NCBI RefSeq assembly: GCF_937888285.1
Contig: NZ_CALART010000109.1
Span: 1-64,000 of the forward strand
Reading direction: 5' to 3'
Length of the DNA: 64,000 nt
Origin: an uncultured Aquimonas sp.
GTDB lineage: Bacteria; Pseudomonadota; Gammaproteobacteria; Xanthomonadales; Xanthomonadaceae
The position numbers and the translations under genes were made by a program. Of the stretch, positions 25,853 through 34,992 are shown in pieces. How positions within the stretch are numbered: position 1 is the stretch's first letter; each line of letters starts with the position of its first letter. Below the pieces are notes generated by a model. The model was given only the letters and a program-made list of their open reading frames with translations, ran no database searches and was not told the origin of the DNA.

Positions 25853-26622
25853 GCGTGCATCCGAGCGCCGTCATCCACCCGGGGGCGAAGCTCGGCGAAG
25901 GCGTCGAGATCGGCCCCTTCTGCGTGATCGGCGACGAGGTGGAAATCGGCGCCGGCACGCGCATCGACTCCCACGTAGTGATCCACGGCCCCACCCGCAT
26001 CGGCCGCGACAACCGAATCCACAGCTTCGCCGCGATCGGCGGCGAGCCGCAGGACAAGAAGTTCCGCGGCGAGCGCTGCGAGCTGGTGATCGGCGACCGC
26101 AACCTGATCCGCGAGTTCGTCACCATCAACCGCGGCACCGCGGATGATGCAGGCATCACCTCGATCGGCGACGACAACTGGATCATGGCCTACGTGCACA
26201 TCGCGCACGACTGCCGGATCGGCAACCACAACACCTTCGCCAACGCCGCCTCGATGGCGGGTCACGTGCACATCGGCAACCAGGTGATCCTCGGCGGCTT
26301 CAGCCTGATCCACCAGTTCTGCAAGGTCGGTGACCACGCCTTCACCGCAATGGGCGCCTCGGTCAATCGCGACGTGCCTCCGTACGTCATGGTCGCCGGC
26401 GAGTACGCACAGCCGCGCGGCATCAATGCCGAGGGCCTGAAGCGCCGCGGCTTCAGCACCGAGCGGATCGCCGCGATCAAGCGCGGCTACCGCACCCTCT
26501 ACATGGCCGGCCTGCCGCTCGCCGAGGCGCGCGCGAAGATCGCCGACGAGGCCCAGGCCTCGGAGGATCTCAAGCTGCTGCTCGACTTCATCGACGGCAG
26601 CACGCGCAGCCTGATCCGCTGA
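25849..26622 (+). CDS. lpxA: UDP-N-acetylglucosamine acyltransferase
   Basis: 257 residues. First step of lipid A synthesis. Hexapeptide-repeat beta helix; catalytic His120 in YVHIAHDCRIGNHN (E. coli H125); the C-terminal helical domain begins near GINAEGLKRRGFS. Its stop shares one base with the lpxB ATG. Confidence 0.97.
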   Translation: MSVHPSAVIHPGAKLGEGVEIGPFCVIGDEVEIGAGTRIDSHVVIHGPTRIGRDNRIHSFAAIGGEPQDKKFRGERCELVIGDRNLIREFVTINRGTADDAGITSIGDDNWIMAYVHIAHDCRIGNHNTFANAASMAGHVHIGNQVILGGFSLIHQFCKVGDHAFTAMGASVNRDVPPYVMVAGEYAQPRGINAEGLKRRGFSTERIAAIKRGYRTLYMAGLPLAEARAKIADEAQASEDLKLLLDFIDGSTRSLIR

Positions 26623-27785
26623 TGGACGCAGCGAGGCCCGCGCCGGTCATCGCGCTGGTGGCGGGCGAGGCCTCGGGCGACCTGCTCGGCGCCGACCTGA
26701 TCCGCGCCCTGCGCCGGCGCCATCCGCAGGCGCGCTTCGTCGGCGTTGGCGGCCCGCAGATGCGCGCCGAAGGTTTCGAGGCCTGGTGGGACTGCAGCGA
26801 ACTCGCAGTGATGGGCCTTGCCGAGGTGCTGCGCCACCTGCCGCGCCTGCTGAAGCTGCGTCGCCAGCTGCGCGCGCGCCTGCTGCAACTGCGGCCCGAC
26901 GTCTTCATCGGCATCGATGCGCCGGACTTCAACCTGGGCCTGGAGCGTCGCCTGAAGCAGACCGGCCTGCGCACCGTGCATTACGTCAGCCCTTCGGTCT
27001 GGGCCTGGCGCCGCGAGCGCGCGGCCAGGATCGGTGCCTCGGCCGACCGCGTGCTGTGCCTGTTTCCGATGGAGCCGCCGATCTATGCCGAGTACGGCGT
27101 CGACGCCCGCTTCATCGGCCATCCGTTGGCCGAGCAGTACCCGCTGCCACATGAGCGCCTGACCGCGCGCGCCGAGCTCGGGATCGCGCCTGAAGCCAAG
27201 GTGCTGGCCCTGCTGCCCGGCAGCCGGCTTGGCGAGATCGGCCGCATCGGCGCCGACTTCATCGCCACCGCCGCACGCCTGCAGGCCGCGCGTCCGGAGC
27301 TGCATGTCGTCGCACCGATGGCGAATCCAGCCTGCCGCGCGGCTTTCGAAGCGCAGCTCGCACGCGCCAGCTCATCGCCGCGCATCCGCCTGCTCGACGG
27401 CCAGTCGGCGCTGGCCCTGCGCGCTGCCGATGCGGTGCTGCTGGCCTCGGGCACCGCCGCACTCGAAGCCCTGCTGGCCGGCACGCCGATGGTCGTGGGC
27501 TACCGCATCAGCGCGCTGACGCACTGGATCGTGCGGACCTTCGGCCTGCTCAAGGTGAGCCACTTCAGCCTGCCCAATGCACTCGCCGGCCGCGCGCTGG
27601 TGCCCGAGTGCCTGCAGGACGACTGCCGGCCCGAAGTGCTGGAGGGCGCGCTGGCGCCCTTGCTGGACTCCCCTGCGGCTGCAGCCGCGCAGACGGGAGC
27701 CTTCGCCGACATCCACGCCACCCTGAGACAGGGCGCCAGCGTCAGCGCCGCGGCCGCGATCGCCGAGCTGATCGATGCGCGTTGA
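26622..27785 (+). CDS. lpxB: Lipid-A-disaccharide synthase
   Basis: 387 residues. GT19 glycosyltransferase joining UDP-diacylglucosamine and lipid X. Clear motifs: GEASGDLLGADLIRALR at the N-terminus, IDAPDFNLGLERRLK, YVSPSVWAWRRERA, LPGSRLGEI, and the UDP-binding ASGTAALEALLAGTPMVV. Overlaps rnhB by 11 bases. Confidence 0.97.
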   Translation: MDAARPAPVIALVAGEASGDLLGADLIRALRRRHPQARFVGVGGPQMRAEGFEAWWDCSELAVMGLAEVLRHLPRLLKLRRQLRARLLQLRPDVFIGIDAPDFNLGLERRLKQTGLRTVHYVSPSVWAWRRERAARIGASADRVLCLFPMEPPIYAEYGVDARFIGHPLAEQYPLPHERLTARAELGIAPEAKVLALLPGSRLGEIGRIGADFIATAARLQAARPELHVVAPMANPACRAAFEAQLARASSSPRIRLLDGQSALALRAADAVLLASGTAALEALLAGTPMVVGYRISALTHWIVRTFGLLKVSHFSLPNALAGRALVPECLQDDCRPEVLEGALAPLLDSPAAAAAQTGAFADIHATLRQGASVSAAAAIAELIDAR

Positions 27786-28407
27786 TCCTGGCAGCAACGC
27801 GCCCTGCAGCGCGCGCACGCCCGGCATCGCCGGCGTCGACGAGGCCGGGCGCGGCCCGCTGGCGGGCCCGCTGGTGATGGCAGCAGTGATCCTCGATCCG
27901 GCGCGGCCGATAGAGGGGCTGGGCGACTCCAAGCAGCTCAGCGAGAAGCGCCGCGAGGCCCTGTTCGATCAGATCATCGAGCGGGCCCTCGCTTGGCGGA
28001 TCGTGTACATCGAGCCGGCCGAGATCGACGCGCTCAACATCTACCGCGCCACCCTGGAGGGCATGCGCCGCGCGGTCTGTGGCCTGCCGATGCAGCCAGC
28101 GCTGGCGCGGATCGACGGCAACGCCATCCCGCCCGGCCTGCCTTGCCCCGCCGAGGCCTGGGTCAAGGGCGATGCCCGTGATCCGGCCATCGGCGCGGCC
28201 TCGATCCTCGCCAAGGTCAGCCGCGATCGCAGCCTGCTGGAACTCGATCGCCGCTATCCCGGCTATGGCTTCGCCGCCCACAAGGGCTATCCGGTGCCTG
28301 TGCATCTGGAAGCCCTGGCAAAGCTGGGCCCCTGTCCTGCCCATCGCCTCAGCTTCCGGCCGGTGCGCGATGCCTTGACCGCTCGGCAATCGGAACTGCC
28401 CTTGTAG
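27775..28407 (+). CDS. rnhB: Ribonuclease HII
   Basis: 210 residues. It removes RNA, including single ribonucleotides, from DNA duplexes. Active-site carboxylates are in AGVDEAGRGPLAGPLV, with the third in RIDGN and the fourth in GDARDPAIGAASILAKV. In related genomes dnaE follows directly; here about 7.8 kb intervene. Confidence 0.96.
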   Translation: MRVDPGSNAPCSARTPGIAGVDEAGRGPLAGPLVMAAVILDPARPIEGLGDSKQLSEKRREALFDQIIERALAWRIVYIEPAEIDALNIYRATLEGMRRAVCGLPMQPALARIDGNAIPPGLPCPAEAWVKGDARDPAIGAASILAKVSRDRSLLELDRRYPGYGFAAHKGYPVPVHLEALAKLGPCPAHRLSFRPVRDALTARQSELPL

Positions 28408-28491
28408 ACCCCTTCGCATGGTCAAGCCGGGCCAAGGCGGGTAGGATCGCGCGCTGCCCGAGGCCGCCGTGCGGCCCGTCACGGACTCCGC

Positions 28492-29304
28492 ATGAAGTTG
28501 CAGACAATCGTGACAGACGCGCCTGCACTGCGGAGGCTGCCGCCCCTGCTCCTGCTCGTCGTTCCTGCGGCTGCGCTCGCGCAGAGCGGCGGTAGCGGGG
28601 CCCAGTTCTGGCAGGGCTTCGCCTGGGCCTCGCTGCTGGCCGTACTGGCCCTGGTCCTGCAGAGCGTGAGGCACCGTCACCACCTGCAGCAGCTGCGCAG
28701 GCTGCGCCAGCAGGAGCTCGACCAGGTGGTCGCGCGGCGCACCGCCGACCTGGTCAGCGCCAACCGCACGCTGCGCGACCTCGCCGATACCGATGCGTTG
28801 ACCGGCGTGTCCAACCGCCGGCATTTCGACCGCCTGCTGCGCGAGGGCTTCGAGCGCGCCTTGCTTACAGGGCGCCGGCTCTCGGTGCTGCTCATCGATG
28901 TCGACCACTTCAAGCAGGTCAACGACAGCGAAGGCCATCTCGCCGGCGACAGCCTGCTGCGCGAGCTCGGCCAGCTGCTGCAGCGCGCGGTGCGCAGCGA
29001 CACCGTGGTCGCACGCTTCGGCGGCGAGGAGTTCGCGGTGATCTCGCCCAGCGGCCTGCGCGAGGCCGTGGGTCTCGGCGAGCGCCTGCGGCGCGCGGTC
29101 GAAGCGGAATCGAGGATTCGAATCAGCATCGGCGTTGCCAGCCTGGAGCCCAGCCTGGACCGCGACGAGCCCTCGCTGCTGGCGCGCGCAGACAAGGCGC
29201 TGTACGCCGCCAAGGCGGAGGGGCGCAACCGCGTGCAGTCCGACCCCGCCGGTGCCGGCAAGTCGCCGCTCCTGCGTCGCAGCGCGGCGGTCAGCGCCGG
29301 CTGA
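28492..29304 (+). CDS. Membrane diguanylate cyclase (GGDEF)
   Basis: 270 residues. A signal-like hydrophobic N-terminus (LPPLLLLVVPAAALA) and a second helix (FAWASLLAVLALVLQ) anchor a short coiled coil and a C-terminal GGDEF domain with the active GGEEF motif (ARFGGEEFAV), making c-di-GMP from GTP. The RxxD inhibitory site expected five residues before GGEEF is displaced (VRSDTVVARF), so product inhibition may be lost. There is no sensory domain of note. It ends three bases from the end of an opposing GGDEF gene. Confidence 0.9.
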   Translation: MKLQTIVTDAPALRRLPPLLLLVVPAAALAQSGGSGAQFWQGFAWASLLAVLALVLQSVRHRHHLQQLRRLRQQELDQVVARRTADLVSANRTLRDLADTDALTGVSNRRHFDRLLREGFERALLTGRRLSVLLIDVDHFKQVNDSEGHLAGDSLLRELGQLLQRAVRSDTVVARFGGEEFAVISPSGLREAVGLGERLRRAVEAESRIRISIGVASLEPSLDRDEPSLLARADKALYAAKAEGRNRVQSDPAGAGKSPLLRRSAAVSAG

Positions 29305-29307
29305 GCC

Positions 29308-31575
29308 TCAGATGCTGGCCACCACGCTCTGGACCCGCAGCCGACCGCTGCGCTCGGCGGCCTCGAAGTCGATTTCGGGCGCACGCAGGGCGTCGCCGTC
29401 CGCGGCGCTGTCGAGCACGCCAACCGCGCGCCCGCGCCCCCGGCTCTTGGCCGCGTAAAGGGCGAGGTCGGCCAGCCGCAGGCGCTCTTCCCAGTTCAGC
29501 TGCACCGGGCAGCTCGGCAGGCGGTCCATGCACAGGCCCAATGAGGCCGTCACCTGCAGGCTGCCATTCGCGGTTTCGACGGGATCGCCGGCGATCCGTT
29601 CGAGGATGCGCCGCGCCAGGCCCAGGGCGCGCGCGCCGTCCATGCCCGCGACGTGGACCAGGAACTCCTCGCCGCCCCAGCGCACCACCAGGTCCTCGCG
29701 GCGCAGGCAGGCAAGGATGCGTCGCGCGACCTCGACCAGCACGACGTCGCCCGCGGCATGGCCGTGGCGATCGTTGATGCGCTTGAAGTGATCGACATCC
29801 AGCAGCAGCAGCGCACCCGGCGGTGCGTCGGGCGGCAGCGCCTGCATGCGCGCCTCGAAGGCGCGGCGGTTGCCCAGCCCGGTGAGCGGATCCTGTTCCG
29901 ATTCGCGGCGCAGGCGTTCGCGACGTTCGCTGAGCAGGCGTTCGCGGCCGCGCAGGCGCCCGTACAGCAGGCCCCCCAGCAACAGCAGCACACCGAGCAG
30001 GGCCATCAGCAGCAGCCAGATGCGCAGGGTGAGGTCCTGGCTGGCAAGCTCCTCGTTGCGGGTCGCCACCTGGTCCTGCAGCAGCGCCATGTCGCGCTGG
30101 CGCACTTCGGCGTCGAAACTGGCCTGGATCTCGCGCAGCGCGGCCTCCAGGTTCTCCCGGCTGATCTGCGCGGCCAGCGCGCGTTCGCGGTGATAGAGCT
30201 CAAGCGCGCCGCGCGCATCACCGGCCGCAGCCAGGGCTTCGCCGAACTCGCGCAGCATGGCGACGCGCTGGCCACTGTTGCCCTCGCTGCCCAGCAGCGC
30301 TTCGGACCGCTCCATCTCGCGCTTGCCGGCCTCGACCTGTCCCAAACCGATCAGCGCCAGACCGGCGTTGTTGCGCAGCGCATGCAGCACCCGGACCTCG
30401 CCCAGCCGTTCGGCCAGGGGCAGCGCCTCCTCGACGGTGCGCAGGGCCTGCCGTGGCTGGCGCAGGCGCAGCTGGGCGTCGGACAGATTGGTCAGCAGCA
30501 TCGGCTGCAGCCGCTGCAGTCCTGCCGAGCGCGCCAGCGCCAATGCGCTGCGGATGCGCGCGACCCCGGTGCGGGCGTCGCCCTGCAGGCTGGCCACGGC
30601 CGATTCGTTCACCAGGATGCGGATCCTGAGCTCGCTGTCGCCGGCCTGTTCGGCATGGGCGCGCGCCTGGCCCAGCAGTCGGTCGACCTCACTGGCGGGC
30701 TCGGCGGCGAGTGCCGCGAGGTAGGCCAGCAGCGACCAGGTCTGGGCGGCACGGTGGGCGTCGCCGGCCGCCAGCGCCAGCGCGAGCCGCGCCTCGGCGC
30801 TGGCGCGCGCCTGCGTCTGCACGCCCGAGGTCATGGCCTGGCGCTCGAGGATGCGCTCGGCCTGCCAGATCGCCCGGTAGTCGCAGTGCGGAGAAGTCCG
30901 CAGGTCGGGCGCTTCGGGCGCGTCGCCGCGAACGCCAGCGGCCTCGACGCCCGCGCGCAGCGCCGCCGGCAGCGGGCAGCTGGCGCGGTAGAACGTGAGC
31001 GCCGCGGATGCACGCTCGGCGGCATCGCGCGGGCGGTTCTCGAGTTCGGCCAGCTGGGCCTGCATCAAGGCGTGGTCGGCCGCTTCAGGGCTGGCGGGGG
31101 TGGCCTGTGGCGGCGCCCCCGCCAGCGCTGCTGCCAGTGCCGCGGCATCGCGCGCATCGACCAGCACCTGCAGGCGCGCCCGCGCCAGCAAGCGCAGCAG
31201 CGTCGCGTGCTCGGGTACCGACCGGACCGCGAGCCCCTCGTCAGGCGGCAAGACCTGCTGCGCGGGCGGCGGCAGGCCCCACTGCACCGCCAGTGCGTCC
31301 AGCGCGGCGAGTGCGCGCCGCGGATCCTCGCTGGCGAGGCGCACGGCGGCATCGATCCGGGCCGCAGGCAGGTCGGGGTCTGCAGAGTTGAGGCCCATGT
31401 CCGAATGCACTCGCGCGCCGGCCGGGATGTCCAGCGGGTCCTGCACCGCGGCAGGCGCGCCCAGCCCGTCCGCCGGGCCGGCCAGCGCGATCAGCAGCAG
31501 CCCGACGCAGGTGCCGACCCTCTTTCCGCTACGGAAGCAGCCGGTGGCACTATCGTTCTGCGCGTGCGCATTCAT
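29308..31575 (-). CDS. Exported/membrane TPR-GGDEF diguanylate cyclase
   Basis: 755 residues; the ATG at 31575 overlaps the upstream GGDEF stop (ATGA). A signal peptide (CVGLLLIALAGPADG) leads to ~430 residues of helical, TPR-like periplasmic repeats, a coiled coil, one membrane helix (LRIWLLLMALLGVLLLLGGL) and a C-terminal GGDEF domain with GGEEF and an intact RxxD inhibitory site (RRED, five residues upstream). Same architecture as its upstream neighbour, suggesting gene duplication with divergence. Likely senses a periplasmic ligand or protein. Confidence 0.88.
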   Translation of the reverse strand: MNAHAQNDSATGCFRSGKRVGTCVGLLLIALAGPADGLGAPAAVQDPLDIPAGARVHSDMGLNSADPDLPAARIDAAVRLASEDPRRALAALDALAVQWGLPPPAQQVLPPDEGLAVRSVPEHATLLRLLARARLQVLVDARDAAALAAALAGAPPQATPASPEAADHALMQAQLAELENRPRDAAERASAALTFYRASCPLPAALRAGVEAAGVRGDAPEAPDLRTSPHCDYRAIWQAERILERQAMTSGVQTQARASAEARLALALAAGDAHRAAQTWSLLAYLAALAAEPASEVDRLLGQARAHAEQAGDSELRIRILVNESAVASLQGDARTGVARIRSALALARSAGLQRLQPMLLTNLSDAQLRLRQPRQALRTVEEALPLAERLGEVRVLHALRNNAGLALIGLGQVEAGKREMERSEALLGSEGNSGQRVAMLREFGEALAAAGDARGALELYHRERALAAQISRENLEAALREIQASFDAEVRQRDMALLQDQVATRNEELASQDLTLRIWLLLMALLGVLLLLGGLLYGRLRGRERLLSERRERLRRESEQDPLTGLGNRRAFEARMQALPPDAPPGALLLLDVDHFKRINDRHGHAAGDVVLVEVARRILACLRREDLVVRWGGEEFLVHVAGMDGARALGLARRILERIAGDPVETANGSLQVTASLGLCMDRLPSCPVQLNWEERLRLADLALYAAKSRGRGRAVGVLDSAADGDALRAPEIDFEAAERSGRLRVQSVVASI

Positions 31576-33686
31576 GCGGCATCCCCCTCGCCGATCACGA
31601 ACTGCAGGCCGACCCGGCCCAGGGCCTCGGCGTGCTCGATGTCGGCGATCAGCGCTTCGAGCTTGGCCGCGGCGCTCTCGCGGATCCAGGTGATCCCGCA
31701 GGCGCGATGGCGCCCGCGCAGCTTGGCCAGATACAGGCCTGCATCGACCAGCCGCAGGGCCTGCTCGAAAGGCAGCGCCAGCGCGGACGGCGGCAGGGGG
31801 ATCGCGGCATAGCCGATCGAGGCGCTGATTGGAATCCGCACGCCGTCGACGTCGATCGGCTGCGACAGCTCGCGCAGCAGGCGGGCAGCGAGATGCTCGG
31901 CATCGTCCGGCGCCAGCCAGTCCAGCGCCAGCAGGAATTCCTCGCCGCCCCAGCGGGCGGCAAGGTCTTCGCCGCGACACAGGGCACGCAGGCGCCGCGC
32001 GGTTTCGACCAGCAGAGCGTCGCCCACTGCATGGCCATGGCGGTCGTTGACCTGCTTGAAGTGGTCGAGGTCGATCAGCAGCAGGGTGCCGCGGAAGCTG
32101 CGCCCTCCCTGGGCATGCTGGACCACCGCTTGGACGTGGCGACGGTTCGCCAGCCCGGTCAGCGGATCGCGCTCGCTCTGCAGGCGCAGCTGGGCGTTCA
32201 CGCCCGCCAGCCGGCGGTTGCTCGCGCGCAGGCGCCTGACGCCGATCACCAGCAGCACCAGGGCCAGTACCAGCAGGACCGAGAGCAGGCGCCAGACCCA
32301 CTGTTGCAGGCGGTTGCGTTCGACCTCGGCGATCTGGCGCGCGGTCTCGGCCTGCAGCTGCTGGATTTCCTTCTCGCGACGCTGCGCCGCGACCTTCTCC
32401 TGGGCCGCCAGCACGGCGCGCTGCTGGTCCTCGCGGAAGATCTCGTCCTGCAGTCGCCGGGCTGCGTGCAGGGCCTGCACCGCTCCGTCGAGGTCACCGG
32501 CCTGTTCCAGCGCGGCCCCCAGCTCGGCATGGGTCAGCGCCATCTCGTTGCGCAGGCCCTCCAGCTGGTCGTACTCGAGGCTCTGCGCGACCAGCGCCTT
32601 GCCTTCCTCGATACGGCCGAGGCCGATGCGGGACAGACCCAGATTCGCCAGCGCCAGGGCCCGCCCGCGCGTGTCCTCGGACTGCTCGGCGATGTCCAAC
32701 GCCTCCTGCGAAAAGCGCTCCGCCTCCGCGAACTGCCGCCGGACCAGATGGTAGTGGGCGACATTGCCAAGCAGAACGGACAGCCCCACGCCGTTGTCGG
32801 CGCGGCGGGCGTGCTCGATCGCCATCTGCATCGACTGCAGCAGACCCTCGGCGTCGCCGCTGGCTTCCAGCACCACGCCCAGCGTGGTGTAGGCATCGGC
32901 GAGCAGGGTGTCGTCACCCAGCTCGCGGGCGAATGCGAGGGCCTCGCGCGCCATCGCCACCGCGCGCTCGTGCTGGCCGAGCTGCGACAGCACTCCGGCC
33001 AGCGCCGAACCGACCGTGGATCGCCAGCCCGGGCGCCCAAGCTCATCCGCCAGTTCGTCGGCGGTCTGATAGGCGCGCACCGCATCGCCGAACTCGGCCT
33101 GGCTGGCCAGCGCGCCGGCGACGTTGTACCAGTAGCGCAGACGTTCGCGGAGGCTGAGCTCGGTATCGACGCGTGCCGCCATCGCCTGCAGCGGCGCCAT
33201 CACGCCGGCGAGGCCGTCTCGGCGCGACTGCAGGCGCAGCCGGATCGAGCTGGCGACGAGATCGCTGCCGTCGGCGTGCAGGCGCTGGCGCGCGTCCAGC
33301 CCGCTCGCGACCGCTTCGGCAGCCTCGAACATGTCCGCGTTGACATACAGGCGCCCGACCAGACCCAGCAGCTCGCGCCGCAGCGGCGACGCATCGGGCA
33401 AGACTTCCACCAGCGCGCTGAGCTTCTCCGCCGCTTCCACCGGTCGCGCCCAGTCTCGGTCCTCGATCTCCAGCGACTGCTGCAGGGAGGACTCTTCCAG
33501 GGCGCTCAGGGGCTGCCCCGGCTCTGGCTGGGCGAGCGCCGGCGTCCACGCAAACGCCGCCAGCAGCAGGCAGATCCAATTCAGCAGCAGCGGCAGCGGC
33601 AGCGAGCGGGCGTCCAGGGGCGGCAGCCTCGGCGGGGACAGGGGGTCACAGGCAAGCCACGTGCCGCACGCCGCGGCGATCAGCAT
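31572..33686 (-). CDS. TPR-GGDEF diguanylate cyclase
   Basis: 704 residues. The start at 33686 lies 25 bases past the proA stop; no good ribosome site is seen, so it may depend on readthrough translation. An exported N-terminus (LLNWICLLLAAFAWTPALAQ) precedes TPR-like repeats, a coiled coil with QREKEIQQLQAE-type heptads (approximate), a membrane helix (VWRLLSVLLVLALVLLVIGV) and a GGDEF domain with GGEEF and an RxxD inhibitory site (RGED). It makes c-di-GMP. Forms a minus-strand run proB-proA-this gene-TPR GGDEF. Confidence 0.87.
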   Translation of the reverse strand: MLIAAACGTWLACDPLSPPRLPPLDARSLPLPLLLNWICLLLAAFAWTPALAQPEPGQPLSALEESSLQQSLEIEDRDWARPVEAAEKLSALVEVLPDASPLRRELLGLVGRLYVNADMFEAAEAVASGLDARQRLHADGSDLVASSIRLRLQSRRDGLAGVMAPLQAMAARVDTELSLRERLRYWYNVAGALASQAEFGDAVRAYQTADELADELGRPGWRSTVGSALAGVLSQLGQHERAVAMAREALAFARELGDDTLLADAYTTLGVVLEASGDAEGLLQSMQMAIEHARRADNGVGLSVLLGNVAHYHLVRRQFAEAERFSQEALDIAEQSEDTRGRALALANLGLSRIGLGRIEEGKALVAQSLEYDQLEGLRNEMALTHAELGAALEQAGDLDGAVQALHAARRLQDEIFREDQQRAVLAAQEKVAAQRREKEIQQLQAETARQIAEVERNRLQQWVWRLLSVLLVLALVLLVIGVRRLRASNRRLAGVNAQLRLQSERDPLTGLANRRHVQAVVQHAQGGRSFRGTLLLIDLDHFKQVNDRHGHAVGDALLVETARRLRALCRGEDLAARWGGEEFLLALDWLAPDDAEHLAARLLRELSQPIDVDGVRIPISASIGYAAIPLPPSALALPFEQALRLVDAGLYLAKLRGRHRACGITWIRESAAAKLEALIADIEHAEALGRVGLQFVIGEGDAA

Positions 33687-33711
33687 TCAAGCCGCAGCGA
33701 CGGCTCGACGG

Positions 33712-34992
33712 TCAATCGCGTGCCAGATACTCGCCTCGGCCCACCCACTTCCAGCTGGTCAGCTCGGCCGGGCCGACCGGCCCGCGTGGCGCCAGACGCC
33801 CCGTGGCCACCGCCACCTCGACGCCCATGCCGAACTGGCCGCCGTCGGTGAAGCGCGTGCTGGCGTTGTGGTAGACCGCCGAGGCGTCGACCGCGTTCAG
33901 GAAGCGCGCAGCGGCTTCCGGATCCTCGCTGAGGATGGCCTCGGAGTGCCCGCTGCCGTGTGCGGCGATGTGCGCGATCGCCGATTCGACGTCGTCGACT
34001 AGGTCCACGCCCAGTTCCAGCCCCAGCCACTCGCGATCGAAGTCGCCGGGCGCCAAGCCTTCGACGCGCGCGCCGCCGGCCGCCAGCAGGCGGGCGGCCT
34101 CGCCTTCGGCGTGGAACACCACGCCAAAAGCCGCGAGGCGCTGGGCCAGCGCCGGCAGCAGGCGCCCGGCCGCTGCAGCCTGCACCAGCAGGGTGTCCAG
34201 CGCATTGCAGACCGCCGGGCGCTGCACCTTGGCGTTCTCGATCACTGTCAGCGCGCGCTCAATATCCGCGCTGGCGTCGACGTAGATGTGGACCACGCCG
34301 ACGCCGCCGGCGATCAGCGGGATGCGGCTCTCGCGCCGGCACAGGTCGATCAGGCCCCGACCGCCACGCGGCACCATCACGTCGATGCAGTCGGCCAGCT
34401 GCAGCAGCTCGGACACCGCCTCGCGCTCGGGCGCATCGATGAAGCTGACGATAGCCTCGGGCAGGCCGGCGGCGCGCAACGCCTCATGCAGCAGCGCCGC
34501 CAGAGCGAGGTTGGTCTGTCGCGCCTCGCGGCCGCCGCGCAGCACCACCGCGTTGCCTGACTTGAGCGCAGCGGCAGCGATGTCGACGGTGACATTGGGC
34601 CGGGCCTCGTAGATCACGCCGACCACGCCGATGGGCACGCGCCGGCGCACGAGACTCAAGCCATTGGCGAGCTCACGGCGGTCGAACTCCTCGGACAGCG
34701 GATCCGCCAGCCCGGCCACGGTGCGGACATCGCCGGCCAGCCCGTCGAGGCGCGGCCCGTCCAGACGCAGGCGATCGAGCAGCGCCGGCCCGAGCCCGGC
34801 TGCAGCACCGGCTTCGAGATCGCAGGCGTTGGCTGCGATCAGCGGTGCGCGCTGGTCACCGAGCCGCCGCGCGATGTCCAGCAGCAGGGCATCGCGCGCA
34901 GGACCTTCGAGTCGCGCGAGCGCAGGCTGGGCGGCGCGAGCAGCGCGGGCCTGGGCGGCAAGACGTTCGGCGCGGGAGGTAGGTTCGGTCAT
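33712..34992 (-). CDS. proA: Gamma-glutamyl phosphate reductase
   Basis: 426 residues. Second step of proline synthesis, reducing gamma-glutamyl phosphate with NADPH to the semialdehyde. Aldehyde-dehydrogenase fold: GVIYEARPNVTVDIAAAALK, KSGNAVVLRGGREA, and the catalytic cysteine in QRPAVCNALDTLLV; the C-terminal signature DGGQFGMGVEVAVAT is intact. The ATG overlaps the proB stop by four bases. Confidence 0.96.
   Translation of the reverse strand: MTEPTSRAERLAAQARAARAAQPALARLEGPARDALLLDIARRLGDQRAPLIAANACDLEAGAAAGLGPALLDRLRLDGPRLDGLAGDVRTVAGLADPLSEEFDRRELANGLSLVRRRVPIGVVGVIYEARPNVTVDIAAAALKSGNAVVLRGGREARQTNLALAALLHEALRAAGLPEAIVSFIDAPEREAVSELLQLADCIDVMVPRGGRGLIDLCRRESRIPLIAGGVGVVHIYVDASADIERALTVIENAKVQRPAVCNALDTLLVQAAAAGRLLPALAQRLAAFGVVFHAEGEAARLLAAGGARVEGLAPGDFDREWLGLELGVDLVDDVESAIAHIAAHGSGHSEAILSEDPEAAARFLNAVDASAVYHNASTRFTDGGQFGMGVEVAVATGRLAPRGPVGPAELTSWKWVGRGEYLARD

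Noticed and set aside
31576..32301. An N-terminal extension of the 755-residue GGDEF protein by about 240 codons
   Set aside because: It overlaps the GGDEF domain of the upstream gene in another frame and is Pro/Arg/Ala-rich. The ATG at 31575 is followed by a signal peptide.
29653..33851. Two plus-strand open frames of over 700 codons opposite the TPR-GGDEF genes
   Set aside because: The minus strand encodes proteins with GGEEF, TPR and membrane segments; the plus-strand translations are Gln/Ala-rich artefacts.
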